Below the pieces are notes generated by a model. That model did not search any database, was not told the DNA's origin, and worked only from the letters and a program-made list of their open reading frames with translations. Made by a program: the position numbers and the translations under genes. Shown one piece after another: positions 6,625 through 14,527 of a stretch of 22,251 nt of DNA. The DNA comes from Candidatus Opimibacter iunctus. Lineage in GTDB: Bacteria; Bacteroidota; Bacteroidia; Chitinophagales; Saprospiraceae. The stretch's first letter is position 1. Every line of letters starts with the position of its first letter. The stretch is from contig JADJVH010000022.1 in assembly GCA_016716665.1 (NCBI GenBank), forward strand, positions 1-22,251, written 5' to 3'.

Positions 6625-7307
6625 AATGCATAGCACTTGACGATGAGCCTTTGGCATTGGCGATAATCAGGGATTTTTGTTCCAGGTTTCCTTTTATGGA
6701 ACTTGAAAAAACCTTCTATAAGGCATCAGATGCAACAAAGTACCTTCGAAAGTATCCGGTTGACCTGTTATTTCTTGACATTCAGATGCCGGATGTTTCC
6801 GGAATTGAGTTTTACAAGTCCCTGGATCCCGGGCCAATGGTTATTTTTACCACAGCGTATGGTGAGTATGCATTGGAAGGCTTCAACCTCAGTGCAGTTG
6901 ATTATTTGCTGAAGCCTTTTGAGTTTGAGCGATTTGCTGAGGCAGTGCAAAAGGCACAGGATTTTTATACCTACCAGAAGCAATCAGGAAGGCCGGAAAC
7001 ACAATATCTTTTTGTGAGGTCCTCTTACCGGTTAGTGAAAATTCATTTTGCGGATATCCTCTATATTGAGACCATGGACGACTATTTGAAGATTCATGTT
7101 GAGAACCGAAAGCCTGTCATCACGTTGATGAATCTGAAGGCTATGGAGGATAAGTTGCCTTCGACAGAATTTTGTCGTATTCATCGTTCCTTTCTCGTAC
7201 GGTTAGACAAAATAAATTTTGTCCGCAACAAATTAGTTGCAATCAATACGATTGAAATACCCATTGGGAATAGATATGAGGAAGAGTTTAATAAGCGCTA
7301 TTTTTAG
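6621..7307 (+). CDS. LytTR-family response regulator
   Basis: A 228-residue regulator. Residues 1-120 form a receiver domain with the acidic pocket D7-D8, phospho-acceptor Asp53 (LLFLDIQMPD), Thr78 and Lys98 (YLLKPF). Residues about 130-228 form a LytTR DNA-binding domain (FVRSSYRLVKIHFADILYIE, then FCRIHRSFLVRLDKI). It is translationally coupled to the kinase gene. LytTR proteins of this class usually bind direct repeats upstream of nearby targets; the spaced CGTT motifs at 7331-7361, just after this gene and before the TonB receptor gene, are candidate sites. The pair likely controls the uptake locus at 7545-11524. Confidence 0.92.
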   Translation: MKCIALDDEPLALAIIRDFCSRFPFMELEKTFYKASDATKYLRKYPVDLLFLDIQMPDVSGIEFYKSLDPGPMVIFTTAYGEYALEGFNLSAVDYLLKPFEFERFAEAVQKAQDFYTYQKQSGRPETQYLFVRSSYRLVKIHFADILYIETMDDYLKIHVENRKPVITLMNLKAMEDKLPSTEFCRIHRSFLVRLDKINFVRNKLVAINTIEIPIGNRYEEEFNKRYF

Positions 7308-7330
7308 ATGTCAATTGCACTTAGGGACAT

Positions 7331-7361
7331 TTCGTTGTTTAACCGTTTAAATATCGTTAAG
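7331..7361 (+). promoter_or_regulatory. Three CGTT repeats at 11-bp spacing, candidate LytTR sites
   Basis: CGTT occurs at 7333, 7344 and 7355 in the context TTCGTTGTT, ACCGTTTAA and ATCGTTAAG. The outer two are 22 bases apart, close to the spacing of LytTR (AgrA-type) direct repeats with core (A/C)(C/A)GTT. It lies between the LytTR gene and the TonB receptor gene. Inference only. Confidence 0.35.
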
Positions 7362-7409
7362 GACAATTGATTTCCAGTCCTGGCTCCTATCCATTGGTGG
7401 ATCTTTTTT

Positions 7410-7423
7410 GTTCAGCACTGAAC
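7410..7423. promoter_or_regulatory. GTTCAG-CA-CTGAAC palindrome
   Basis: A perfect 6-bp dyad with a 2-base centre lies 122 bases upstream of the TonB receptor start. It could be an operator; it is too short to be sure, and no clear TAnnTTTG element was found beside it. Confidence 0.25.
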
Positions 7424-7544
7424 ATGTGAGAATCATGGTTACTAAAAGCCTTGCCATCCATTATACCGACACAATCCCTGCCTTTACCTATTTAATTTTC
7501 GCATAGCTTAAGCATCAGTCATATTTACAGAAATTGTACTGCTG

Positions 7545-10541
7545 ATGCGGCTTTTCCTTGGATTCATCCTTTTGACTTTCTGTGTTTATACCCTGGACGG
7601 CCAGCAACGCTATGAATTTAACAGACTTGGCAGCGAATGTAATCTGAAGTACCTGGTCTATAATGTCATGCAGGATAAAATGGCTTACAAACGCCCTTTT
7701 GTTTTTGTGGTTGGTAAGCCGCATGAAACCATTGATAGAACTTTTATGGATGACACATTAAGGACTCTCCCGCAGTTTTATGGGTACACATTTGTATATG
7801 TGCCGAACGAAGGAGGAACGATTCAAGATAAAGTCTCTTGCCTGCCGGCGATGGTGAGCTGGCTGACCCAAGGCTATAAGAGCAGGAACAATAATGTCTT
7901 CCTTTTTATCAAGGACCAGGGAGTCTCCACTGCAGACATTCAAATGATGCAAGAAAGTATGGTAAGTTTCAAGAATGCATTCAGAAGTGCGGTCCTTGCT
8001 GCAGATATCGTCCCTTCCAATACCTCTGGATTGCTAGAAAGCTTCAAGGCTACCTCTGTTGAAGAGGAAGCGGAAAAGGAGGTGGGAAATTTTTACATTG
8101 ATGAAAATGCAGATGATCCGGCTGATCCCGGAATATCCAGTATAGGCACAGTCAAATCCTATTTTGGGCCTCCTTCATCCTATAATTATACGTTATCCGG
8201 AATGATCAGGGATAGATCATCCGGCGAGGCTTTGCCGTTTGCTACAATTTTGGTTAAAGGATCTTCAATAGCAACCCAATCTAATGTTGACGGCTATTTT
8301 ACTTTGTTCAAAGTTCCTACAGATACAAGCACATTGGTGATATCGTATATCGGGTATGCCAATGAAGAGGTCTTTCTCACGCCAACGCTCCCAAAGCAAA
8401 ACTTCGTTGTATTACTTTCTCCAGCATCTGCATTGCTTAAGACTGTGACTATAGCAGCCACCAAAGAAGATGTAGTCATCTCCAAAAGAGAGGACATTAG
8501 TGTCATAAAAATGACCCCTAAAAAACTGGAGCAACTTCCAAATCTGGGTGAACGGGATATTATGAGGTCTTTTCAGCTCATGCCCGGCGTTAGCGCTTCA
8601 AATGAATCTTCGTCTGGTTTATATGTCCGAGGTGGTACTCCGGATCAGAACCTTGTGCTCTATGATGGTTTCACCGTTTACCAGGTGGACCACCTTTATG
8701 GTTTTTATAGTGCATTCAATGCAAATGCCTTAAAGGATGTCCAGTTGTATAAAGGCGGTTTTGAATCCCGTTTTGGTGGTCGGCTGTCAAGTGTTACGGA
8801 AATAACAGCAAAAGATGGAAACCAGAAGAAATTTAATTATGGTACTGACATCAGTTTGCTAAGCTTAAATGTATGGGCAGAAATTCCAATGGGAGAAAAA
8901 ATTTCCTCCATTATTACTTTCCGCAAATCATATAAGGGGCCACTTTATAATAAAATATTTGACAAGTTTAATTCAGATAATACCTCTTCAATGGTTACCC
9001 AAACACCAGGTGGGCCAGGCGGTGGACGGTTTACACAGAATACAAAGGTCACTTCCTATTTCTATGATGTGAACGGAAAATTTACTTACCGTCCCACGGC
9101 AAAGGATGTCGTTTCTCTAAGTATTTTCAATGGCACTGATAAACTGGATAACAGCATTGACAACGGTGACCTTCCTTCTTTTGGCGATTTTACACCAAGT
9201 TTTAGCTTCAGTGCCACGGATCTTACCCAGTATGGAAACTTTGGGACGAGCCTCAAATGGAGCCGCAAGTGGAGCCCAAAACTTTATGGCAATACCCTTG
9301 TCAGCTATTCTAACTTTTTCAGCAACCGGGACCGCTCGCAGGAAATGATCCGTACGAACTCCAGTGGAGAAAGCACCACTACAAACAACGGTATATTTGA
9401 AAACAATAATTTAAAAGACGTCAGTATAAAATCTGATTATCAGTGGGATGTCGGCAGCTTTTCACAGGTTCAATTCGGGGCATATGCTACACAGTACGAT
9501 ATCAAGTATACCTATGCTCAAAACGATACAGCCACTGTACTTGACCGCCATGACCGTTCCTTTCTTGGCGGTGGTTATCTCCAGAGTAGAACTAAGTTTT
9601 TTAAAGATAAACTGCACCTCCTCCCTGGCATCAGGCTAAGTTATTATGAGCAGTCCGATAAAGTGTATTATGAGCCTCGCGCATCATTGAACTATAGTAT
9701 TGATGATAGATTTACACTGAAGGGAGCCATCGGTAAGTACTACCAGTTTGCCAACCGCGTTACACGGGAGGACATTTTATCAGGCAGTAAGGAGTTTTGG
9801 TTGCTCTCAGATGGAGATGCAGTACCGGTTAGTTCGGCCATCCATTACATTGCAGGGATTTCGTATGAAACAAACCAATGGGTGGTTAGCACAGAAGCAT
9901 ATTACAAAACAATACATGGATTGACAGAATATTCCCTTCGCTTCAATCCGAGCCCACAGGGTGTAAGCTATCAGGAGAATTTCTATTCCGGCAACGGGTA
10001 TGCAAGAGGGATAGAGTTTTTACTGCAACGGAAATTGGGGAACCTCAATGGTTGGATTTCCTATACTCTCGGGGAAGCCCGGAACCATTTTGATGTTTAC
10101 TCTACAGATTACTTTCCGGCAAATCAGGATGTAAGGCATGAGTTCAAAATTGTTGGGCTTTATAAACTTAAGCGTTGGGATTTTTCAGCATCATGGGTGT
10201 ACGCGTCAGGCCGTCCGTATACCGCTCCTTCCGGGGCATACACGGTTACCTTGCTCGATGGGAATACGGCTGATTATTTTACAGTCACATCCAAGAATTC
10301 GGTACGGCTTCCGGATTATCACCGAATGGATTTGTCAGTCAATTACAAATTGCTTGCCGGAATACAGGGAGATCATAAACGAAGGGAAATAGGTTATATA
10401 GGTTTTTCAATTTTCAATGTTTATAACCGCACCAACCTGTGGTATAAGCAGTATACCATTGAAGACCTTCAGATTGTCGAAACCAATATCAACTACCTTG
10501 GATTTACCCCCAACATTACGCTTTCATTGAAACATTGGTAA
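7545..10541 (+). CDS. TonB-dependent outer-membrane receptor with extra N-terminal domain
   Basis: A 998-residue receptor. Residues 1-20 are a signal peptide (MRLFLGFILLTFCVYTLDGQ). Residues about 25-155 form an extra domain with alternating strands and helices (RPFVFVVGK, YTFVYVPN, NNNVFLFIKDQG), followed by an acidic linker to about 200. Residues 215-292 are a carboxypeptidase-regulatory-like beta-sandwich (LSGMIRDRSSGEALPFATI ... NVDGYFTL). The plug spans about 320-420, with SGLYVRGGTPDQNLVLYDG and GFESRFGGRLSSVTEI. The rest is the 22-strand-type barrel, ending in the outer-membrane insertion signal ITLSLKHW. It should import a nutrient across the outer membrane using TonB energy; the substrate is unknown. 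A DUF4249-type lipoprotein gene follows 167 bases later, a common pairing. The extra domain makes it roughly 200 residues longer than usual for this subgroup. Confidence 0.92.
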   Translation: MRLFLGFILLTFCVYTLDGQQRYEFNRLGSECNLKYLVYNVMQDKMAYKRPFVFVVGKPHETIDRTFMDDTLRTLPQFYGYTFVYVPNEGGTIQDKVSCLPAMVSWLTQGYKSRNNNVFLFIKDQGVSTADIQMMQESMVSFKNAFRSAVLAADIVPSNTSGLLESFKATSVEEEAEKEVGNFYIDENADDPADPGISSIGTVKSYFGPPSSYNYTLSGMIRDRSSGEALPFATILVKGSSIATQSNVDGYFTLFKVPTDTSTLVISYIGYANEEVFLTPTLPKQNFVVLLSPASALLKTVTIAATKEDVVISKREDISVIKMTPKKLEQLPNLGERDIMRSFQLMPGVSASNESSSGLYVRGGTPDQNLVLYDGFTVYQVDHLYGFYSAFNANALKDVQLYKGGFESRFGGRLSSVTEITAKDGNQKKFNYGTDISLLSLNVWAEIPMGEKISSIITFRKSYKGPLYNKIFDKFNSDNTSSMVTQTPGGPGGGRFTQNTKVTSYFYDVNGKFTYRPTAKDVVSLSIFNGTDKLDNSIDNGDLPSFGDFTPSFSFSATDLTQYGNFGTSLKWSRKWSPKLYGNTLVSYSNFFSNRDRSQEMIRTNSSGESTTTNNGIFENNNLKDVSIKSDYQWDVGSFSQVQFGAYATQYDIKYTYAQNDTATVLDRHDRSFLGGGYLQSRTKFFKDKLHLLPGIRLSYYEQSDKVYYEPRASLNYSIDDRFTLKGAIGKYYQFANRVTREDILSGSKEFWLLSDGDAVPVSSAIHYIAGISYETNQWVVSTEAYYKTIHGLTEYSLRFNPSPQGVSYQENFYSGNGYARGIEFLLQRKLGNLNGWISYTLGEARNHFDVYSTDYFPANQDVRHEFKIVGLYKLKRWDFSASWVYASGRPYTAPSGAYTVTLLDGNTADYFTVTSKNSVRLPDYHRMDLSVNYKLLAGIQGDHKRREIGYIGFSIFNVYNRTNLWYKQYTIEDLQIVETNINYLGFTPNITLSLKHW

Positions 10542-10708
10542 TTTGACATAGAGCTGCATGCCGGGGATTTTTCTATGGGTTGGACAAATCCTTTGTTGCA
10601 AGATGTAAAGAGCACTTAAACACATGATCACCAGGTAGGTTTTACTTTTTTGGTTATGAATTTGACTGGAGGAAATACGCTAAAAGAATTTATCAAACGA
10701 TATTCGAA

Positions 10709-11524
10709 ATGAAAAATATGACCATGCGTGCTTTGCTTTTACTATCCGTCCTTTTTTTTTATTCATGCAATGACGAGGGGAAGACAGAATTTACCGATTG
10801 GGCAATTATTGAATCCTATATCCGCCCGGGGGATTATTTTAATATAAAAGTGACACGCCAACTTCCTTTCTCTTCGGATGTAGTCTATTCCATGGATGAT
10901 ATCAACAATCTAACCATATCCGTTACCTGTAATGACACGGTTTATTACCTGACCCCCCTTGGTGAAGGTGCATATATTGACAGTTCGCTGATTGTTACGG
11001 AAAACACTGAATATTACCTTTCATTTCATTTTAATGGACTGGCCGTTTCGGCATTTACTTACATTCCAGCCAAGCCAAATAATTTCTCCCAGTCAGCAAC
11101 ATCTATTTCACTGACACGAATTGATAGTACCTCAGGCTTCCCTATTGGTGGATTTACGATGCCTGATCCTGTTGAGCTTACATGGGATAACCCTGAAAAT
11201 GATTACTACCTTGCTATTGTAGAGAATGTGGAATCTGTTCTCGATCCTATCCGCGATTTTGGGGACAATACCCCACCATCCAATATCTTCCGCAAATCAC
11301 CTACCACCCTAGCAGCGACGGAAATCCGCACTCAGGAGTTTCAATACTATGGCACACATCGGATCATTTTATACCATGTCTTGCCGGATTATGCTGCACT
11401 CTATAACGAGAATACCACAAGCTCGCAAAACCTGACCAATCCTTCATCCAGCATAGGTAATGGTTACGGCATTTTTACCGGACTGAATGCCGACACGCTT
11501 TACATTGAAGTCAAGGAACAATAA
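10709..11524 (+). CDS. DUF4249-type lipoprotein, TonB receptor partner
   Basis: A 271-residue lipoprotein. A hydrophobic signal ends in the lipobox FYSC (Cys20), followed by NDEG, acidic residues next to the cysteine as in Bacteroidota surface-export signals. The mature part is beta-rich: an early strand set (WAIIESYIRPGDYFNIKVTR), a central WDNPENDYYLAIVENVE strand, and the C-terminal NPSSSIGNGYGIFTGLNADT, which resembles the end of DUF4249 proteins. In this family the lipoprotein is encoded after a TonB receptor and probably captures substrate or caps the receptor at the cell surface. ATG 10709 is used; ATG 10718 or 10724 would also leave a workable signal. Confidence 0.75.
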   Translation: MKNMTMRALLLLSVLFFYSCNDEGKTEFTDWAIIESYIRPGDYFNIKVTRQLPFSSDVVYSMDDINNLTISVTCNDTVYYLTPLGEGAYIDSSLIVTENTEYYLSFHFNGLAVSAFTYIPAKPNNFSQSATSISLTRIDSTSGFPIGGFTMPDPVELTWDNPENDYYLAIVENVESVLDPIRDFGDNTPPSNIFRKSPTTLAATEIRTQEFQYYGTHRIILYHVLPDYAALYNENTTSSQNLTNPSSSIGNGYGIFTGLNADTLYIEVKEQ

Positions 11525-11645
11525 ACAATGCTTGTGGAATTGTTCCTTGTAAAATGAAGTGGGAAATACTTGCCATCATTACTTCTCTGATTAAAAGAAA
11601 GTCCCTGTTATGAAAAGGCTCATGCATTAAAAGGGCGGGTCATTT

Positions 11646-12415
11646 CTATTCCTTGATAGAGGTATAAGATTGCCCTGGTCCCGGCCCCGTATATTTTCGC
11701 ACCAGTGCCCACATGATGATCGCATTGGCGATGTTGAGAGATATCACCAGCGCCCATTCGAATGGCTGTGCGATATGTTCAGGCATGGTATCGGCGGGCG
11801 GCGCTGCATAGATCACTTTCTGGTGATAGATCGCTAATGCACTGAGGATGTATATAGATACAATCACTACCCAGTTGAGCAAAGGCGCCCAGGGACGTTG
11901 CGCAAGTTTTTCAGGCGTATTGTAGAGGGTCTGAAAAAACCTACGCGGCCCTACATCGAGATAGCGATACGCCACAAGCCAGTAGAGCAGGCCATAATAG
12001 TGAAACCAATTGATGGCCATAGCAGCAACCACTACATGTAGTAAGATCTCGAAATAATTGCGCAGCTTGACCCACGACCCGATGAGCTTGCCAAATGACT
12101 GCGGATTGCGGTTGAAGTAAAAAGCAAGTGGTAGCGAAGCCGTCAGCAATGCGATGCGTCCACCCCAATACCACACATTACTCTTGAAGTGGAGGGCAAG
12201 CGGACCGCAGACAAACAAATCAAGCGAGACGATCAGCAGGTGAAAGGTAAAGATGGTGATCGCCACCTTGTTGCCAAATAGCGGATTCAACAACTCCTGC
12301 GGACGGCAGTATCCCTGGTATATCATGCGCACGCCAACCCACACCCCCAAAACAATAGGATCGTATAGATGATGGTAATGCTGATCGAGTCGAAGGTGAC
12401 CGGAGATAAGTCCAT
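11646..12415 (-). CDS. Polytopic membrane protein, frame broken near its N-terminus
   Basis: A hydrophobic protein with about six membrane spans; the family is not recognised. The open part reads VGVRMIYQGYCRPQELLNP, then spans such as ITIFTFHLLIVSLDLFVCGP and WVVIVSIYILSALAIYH, ending TGPGPGQSYTSIKE. In that frame the first ATG is at 12326 and the frame opens only at a TTG at 12509. A better N-terminus lies in another frame: ATG 12415 gives MDLSPVTFDSISITIIYTI then LLFWG, a natural first span, and ATG 12454 would lengthen it. The two join at the C5 run at 12344-12348 (G5 on the coding strand). One more G there gives a continuous 256-residue protein. No neighbour suggests a role; it faces the DUF4249 gene tail to tail. 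Confidence 0.6.
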
Positions 12416-12584
12416 TGGTGTGGTGTAAAGATTTAAAGATGTTGCAAATGGCATGCCGAAGTCTGCCACTCAAAGCATACAAGAATACTGAATATTTTGA
12501 CAGGAACAAATACTAACCAGGTTCCGACTATCTAAAGCATTGATGGTCCGGGATAGATTTATGTATTGCTTAACCCCTGGAGCA

Positions 12585-12614
12585 TTGATTTCCAATAGGG
12601 ATGGCTTATATTTG
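12585..12614 (+). promoter_or_regulatory. Bacteroidota-type promoter for the lipoprotein gene at 12670
   Basis: TTG at 12585-12587 and TATATTTG at 12607-12614 are 19 bases apart, an exact match to the -33/-7 consensus. The start would be near 12621, about 50 bases before the ATG. Confidence 0.65.
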
Positions 12615-12669
12615 GTTGCGTGGATATACGTGTTCAGCCATTGAAAATGAATAATTAACATTGGACTAA

Positions 12670-13062
12670 ATGAAATATAGTTTATTAAAAATCGCTGCCT
12701 TTATCTTTAGCATTGCAATTCTCGGATGCGACCCAGTGTATGATGTTGACTATCAGGTTTGGAATGCCAGTGGCAACTCTATAACTATTTTCGTAGACCA
12801 TTCAGGGGAAAGAAAGGATACAAATATTATTTCGGATGACACAGGATTAATAGTCCTGAATGCTTCATCCATTTGTTGTACAACTAAAGAGTTTCTCGGG
12901 GATTTGAATATGCTCCCCTTTGAGATATCCCTGGTTAATTCAGGGGGATCGAATTACAACAAGGACGCAGCAGATATTTCCATTTGGCGTAAAGTGTATC
13001 CAGACAAAGCAGGTGGTCGTGGTACGGTCTTGTTGACTGTTCGGCCTGAGGATTTTGATTAG
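12670..13062 (+). CDS. Small predicted lipoprotein, unknown function
   Basis: A 130-residue protein with a basic-hydrophobic signal and lipobox AILGC (Cys20). The mature part is short and beta-rich (YDVDYQVWNASGNSITIFVD, then RKDTNIISDD), with a CC pair at SSICCTTKEF. No known domain. It resembles in layout the lipoprotein at 17699-18097: the Y.V.N start, a strand pair, then KDT.II..D. It has its own strong promoter at 12585-12614 and is followed by hairpin repeats, so it is a single-gene unit. It is A+T-rich relative to the flanking operons. Confidence 0.7.
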   Translation: MKYSLLKIAAFIFSIAILGCDPVYDVDYQVWNASGNSITIFVDHSGERKDTNIISDDTGLIVLNASSICCTTKEFLGDLNMLPFEISLVNSGGSNYNKDAADISIWRKVYPDKAGGRGTVLLTVRPEDFD

Positions 13063-13077
13063 GAGGTATTGTGGTGG

Positions 13078-13103
13078 GGTCGTTTCGACTCCGCTCAACG
13101 ACC
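13078..13103. repeat. Shared-loop hairpin 1 (minus orientation)
   Basis: Stem GGTCGTT / AACGACC (7 bp) encloses the 12-nt loop TCGACTCCGCTC, the complement of the GAGCGGAGTCGA motif. It lies 15 bases after the lipoprotein stop. Confidence 0.7.
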
Positions 13104-13120
13104 GGTCTAAGGTATTTTAC

Positions 13121-13166
13121 AAATCAGACTTGTTGTTTCGGCTCCGCTCAACAACAAGCCTGATTT
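13121..13166. repeat. Shared-loop hairpin 2 (minus orientation)
   Basis: The arm at 13121-13137 and its partner 13150-13166 are complementary at 16 of 17 positions. They enclose the loop TCGGCTCCGCTC at 13138-13149. The stem sequence is unlike that of hairpin 3. Confidence 0.75.
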
Positions 13167-13168
13167 TC

Positions 13169-13191
13169 AATAATATCTTGCAGATATTATT
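13169..13191 (+). terminator. AT-rich hairpin, possible terminator
   Basis: AATAATATC and GATATTATT form a perfect 9-bp stem around TTGCA, followed by TATTTCCTTT. It may end transcription of the lipoprotein gene at 12670-13062. Confidence 0.35.
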
Positions 13192-13211
13192 TATTTCCTT
13201 TAGATTTTATT

Positions 13212-13255
13212 GGTAAAAATTGTCGTTGAGCGGAGCCGAAACGACAATTTTTACC
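13212..13255. repeat. Shared-loop hairpin 3 (plus orientation)
   Basis: GGTAAAAATTGTCGTT (13212-13227) pairs perfectly over 16 bp with AACGACAATTTTTACC (13240-13255), around the loop GAGCGGAGCCGA. Confidence 0.8.
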
Positions 13256-13280
13256 GAGTGGATACCTGATGAGATACCCC

Positions 13281-13306
13281 GGTCGTTGAGCGGAGTCGAA
13301 ACGAAC
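13281..13306. repeat. Shared-loop hairpin 4 (plus orientation)
   Basis: GGTCGTT and AACGAAC enclose the loop GAGCGGAGTCGA with one mismatch in the 7-bp stem. A further pair, GATACCTG (13261-13268) and CAGGTATC, just downstream of the copy near 13328-13335, brackets it. Confidence 0.6.
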
Positions 13307-13400
13307 GGTGGTTGTTTCGCACAGCCCAGGTATCGGGGCTTCTGTTACTTGTGCTGTGTCCTCTCTTATTTTACGAATCCGAACTTTGCTATCTGTCTTT

Positions 13401-13431
13401 TTGGCTAACAATCACTCAATTCCTATATTTG
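13401..13431 (+). promoter_or_regulatory. Bacteroidota-type promoter, long leader to 13614
   Basis: TTG at 13401-13403 and TATATTTG at 13424-13431 are separated by 20 bases. The next gene starts at 13614, leaving a leader of about 175 bases with no clear open frame beyond about a dozen codons. Confidence 0.55.
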
Positions 13432-13613
13432 ACAATCCCGCCGTGAGGATCGCTCATCAATAGAGAATAGCGGAATATGCTCTTTATAAGACGAAAATAT
13501 CTATTCAATTAGTGACTATCGCATCATTGCTACTTCCTGGTATTACATCCTATGGTCGTCAGTTAACGAACATTTTGAGATGATCTGGGAAGCAGACGTA
13601 AAGAAATGAAAAG

Positions 13614-14162
13614 ATGAGAAAAGTAATCGCTGCCATCAATATGACCCTTGACGGGTACTGTGACCATACCTCAGGAATCCCTGACGATGAAGTACATGAT
13701 CATTACACTGACTTGTTGGGCAGCGCAGGTGTGGCTTTGTATGGCAGGATAACCTACCAGCTCATGGAATATTGGCGTGCCGTGCTGGAGACTCCCACGG
13801 GCATTAAGGCAATGGATGATTTTGCTATTGCCATTGACAAAACCCCAAAGATTGTTTTTTCACGCACTCTGAAGAGTGTAGATTGGCAAAGCGCGAAATT
13901 AGCAACTCAAGACCTTGAGCAGGAAGTTTTGCAACTCAAGCAACAATCGGGTAAAGATATTTTTGCCTGCAGTCCGAGCTTGATTGTAGCCTTGACAAAA
14001 CTTAATCTGATAGACGAGTATCAACTTTGTATCCACCCGGTTATCGCAGGCAGTGGTTTGCCGTTGTTTAGAGACATCAGCGAAAAAATTGTTCTTAAGC
14101 TCATCAAGACCAAAGTGTTTAGCGGTGGTGCGGTCATACTTTATTATGAACCGAGATCATGA
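13614..14162 (+). CDS. Dihydrofolate reductase-family (RibD-like) protein 2
   Basis: A 182-residue reductase-fold protein opening MRKVIAAINMTLDGYCDHTS, with the 'TLDG' element of the RibD/DHFR superfamily. Further family elements are VALYGRITYQLMEYW, PKIVFSRTLKSVDW, GKDIFACSPSLIVALTKLN (nucleotide-site loop) and IDEYQLCIHPVIAGSGLPLF. It probably uses NADPH on an unknown substrate. It is shorter than the paralogue at 3902-4522 and lacks that protein's insert after the first helix. The strong promoter at 13401-13431 is the only one seen upstream. It is followed 30 bases later by a truncated methyltransferase start, once probably the next gene of an operon. Confidence 0.85.
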   Translation: MRKVIAAINMTLDGYCDHTSGIPDDEVHDHYTDLLGSAGVALYGRITYQLMEYWRAVLETPTGIKAMDDFAIAIDKTPKIVFSRTLKSVDWQSAKLATQDLEQEVLQLKQQSGKDIFACSPSLIVALTKLNLIDEYQLCIHPVIAGSGLPLFRDISEKIVLKLIKTKVFSGGAVILYYEPRS

Positions 14163-14192
14163 ATAACGACGAACAACTGATAACGCACCACA

Positions 14193-14279
14193 ATGGACAT
14201 CAAGTACGACAAGATAGGCACAGGATATAATTCCACAAGGCAGGACGATCCCTATCTGACAGAGAGACTCAAGGACTGA
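14193..14279 (+). pseudogene. 5' fragment of a SAM-dependent methyltransferase gene
   Basis: ATG 14193 opens MDIKYDKIGTGYNSTRQDDP then YLTERLKD and a stop at 14277-14279. This wording (YDKIG..YN.TR..DPYLTERL) is typical of the first residues of small class I methyltransferases; the SAM-binding core that should follow is missing. It starts 30 bases after the DHFR-like gene. A deletion has joined it to another gene's tail. Confidence 0.5.
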
Positions 14280-14458
14280 CCATACTGAGAAACGACATAG
14301 ATGGCCATGCCTTTTGTGATATCAGAGATCGCTATCCGAATGATTTGGGGGACTATCCTTCGTTAGAGTTGGAAGGAAAGTGTAAAGACATATCGGTAGA
14401 CATCATTGTTTGGTTCGTGCTCAAAGGCGGGGCCATCAACCAATTGGAATGGGAATGA
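14231..14458 (+). pseudogene. 3' fragment of an unrecognised gene fused to the methyltransferase start
   Basis: A different frame opens after the TAA at 14228-14230 and reads, from about 14278, LTILRNDIDGHAFCDIRDRY, then PNDLGDYPSLELEGK and finally VLKGGAINQLEWE, stopping at 14456-14458. It has no ATG. The composition and clean end look like the C-terminus of a real protein, family not recognised. Only the part after about 14278 is likely genuine. The gap to 14527 shows nothing further. Confidence 0.4.
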
Positions 14459-14527
14459 ATTTATAATATTCGGTTGAGCGACATTCGGTCCCCATGAACA
14501 AGCATTGGCATATGAATCCCCAATCAC

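Noticed and set aside
12327..12509. TTG start at 12509 for the membrane protein
   Set aside because: A stop lies two codons upstream, the start codon is rare, and another frame gives a better N-terminal membrane span joined at a homopolymer.
13078..13306. CRISPR array
   Set aside because: Spacing is irregular, copies lie in both orientations, the constant part is only 12-18 nt, and there are no cas genes.
13187..13411. Opposite-strand frames across the hairpin cluster
   Set aside because: Their peptides (FDSAQRPG, RFGSAQRQF) are translations of the repeated loop motif, not protein domains.
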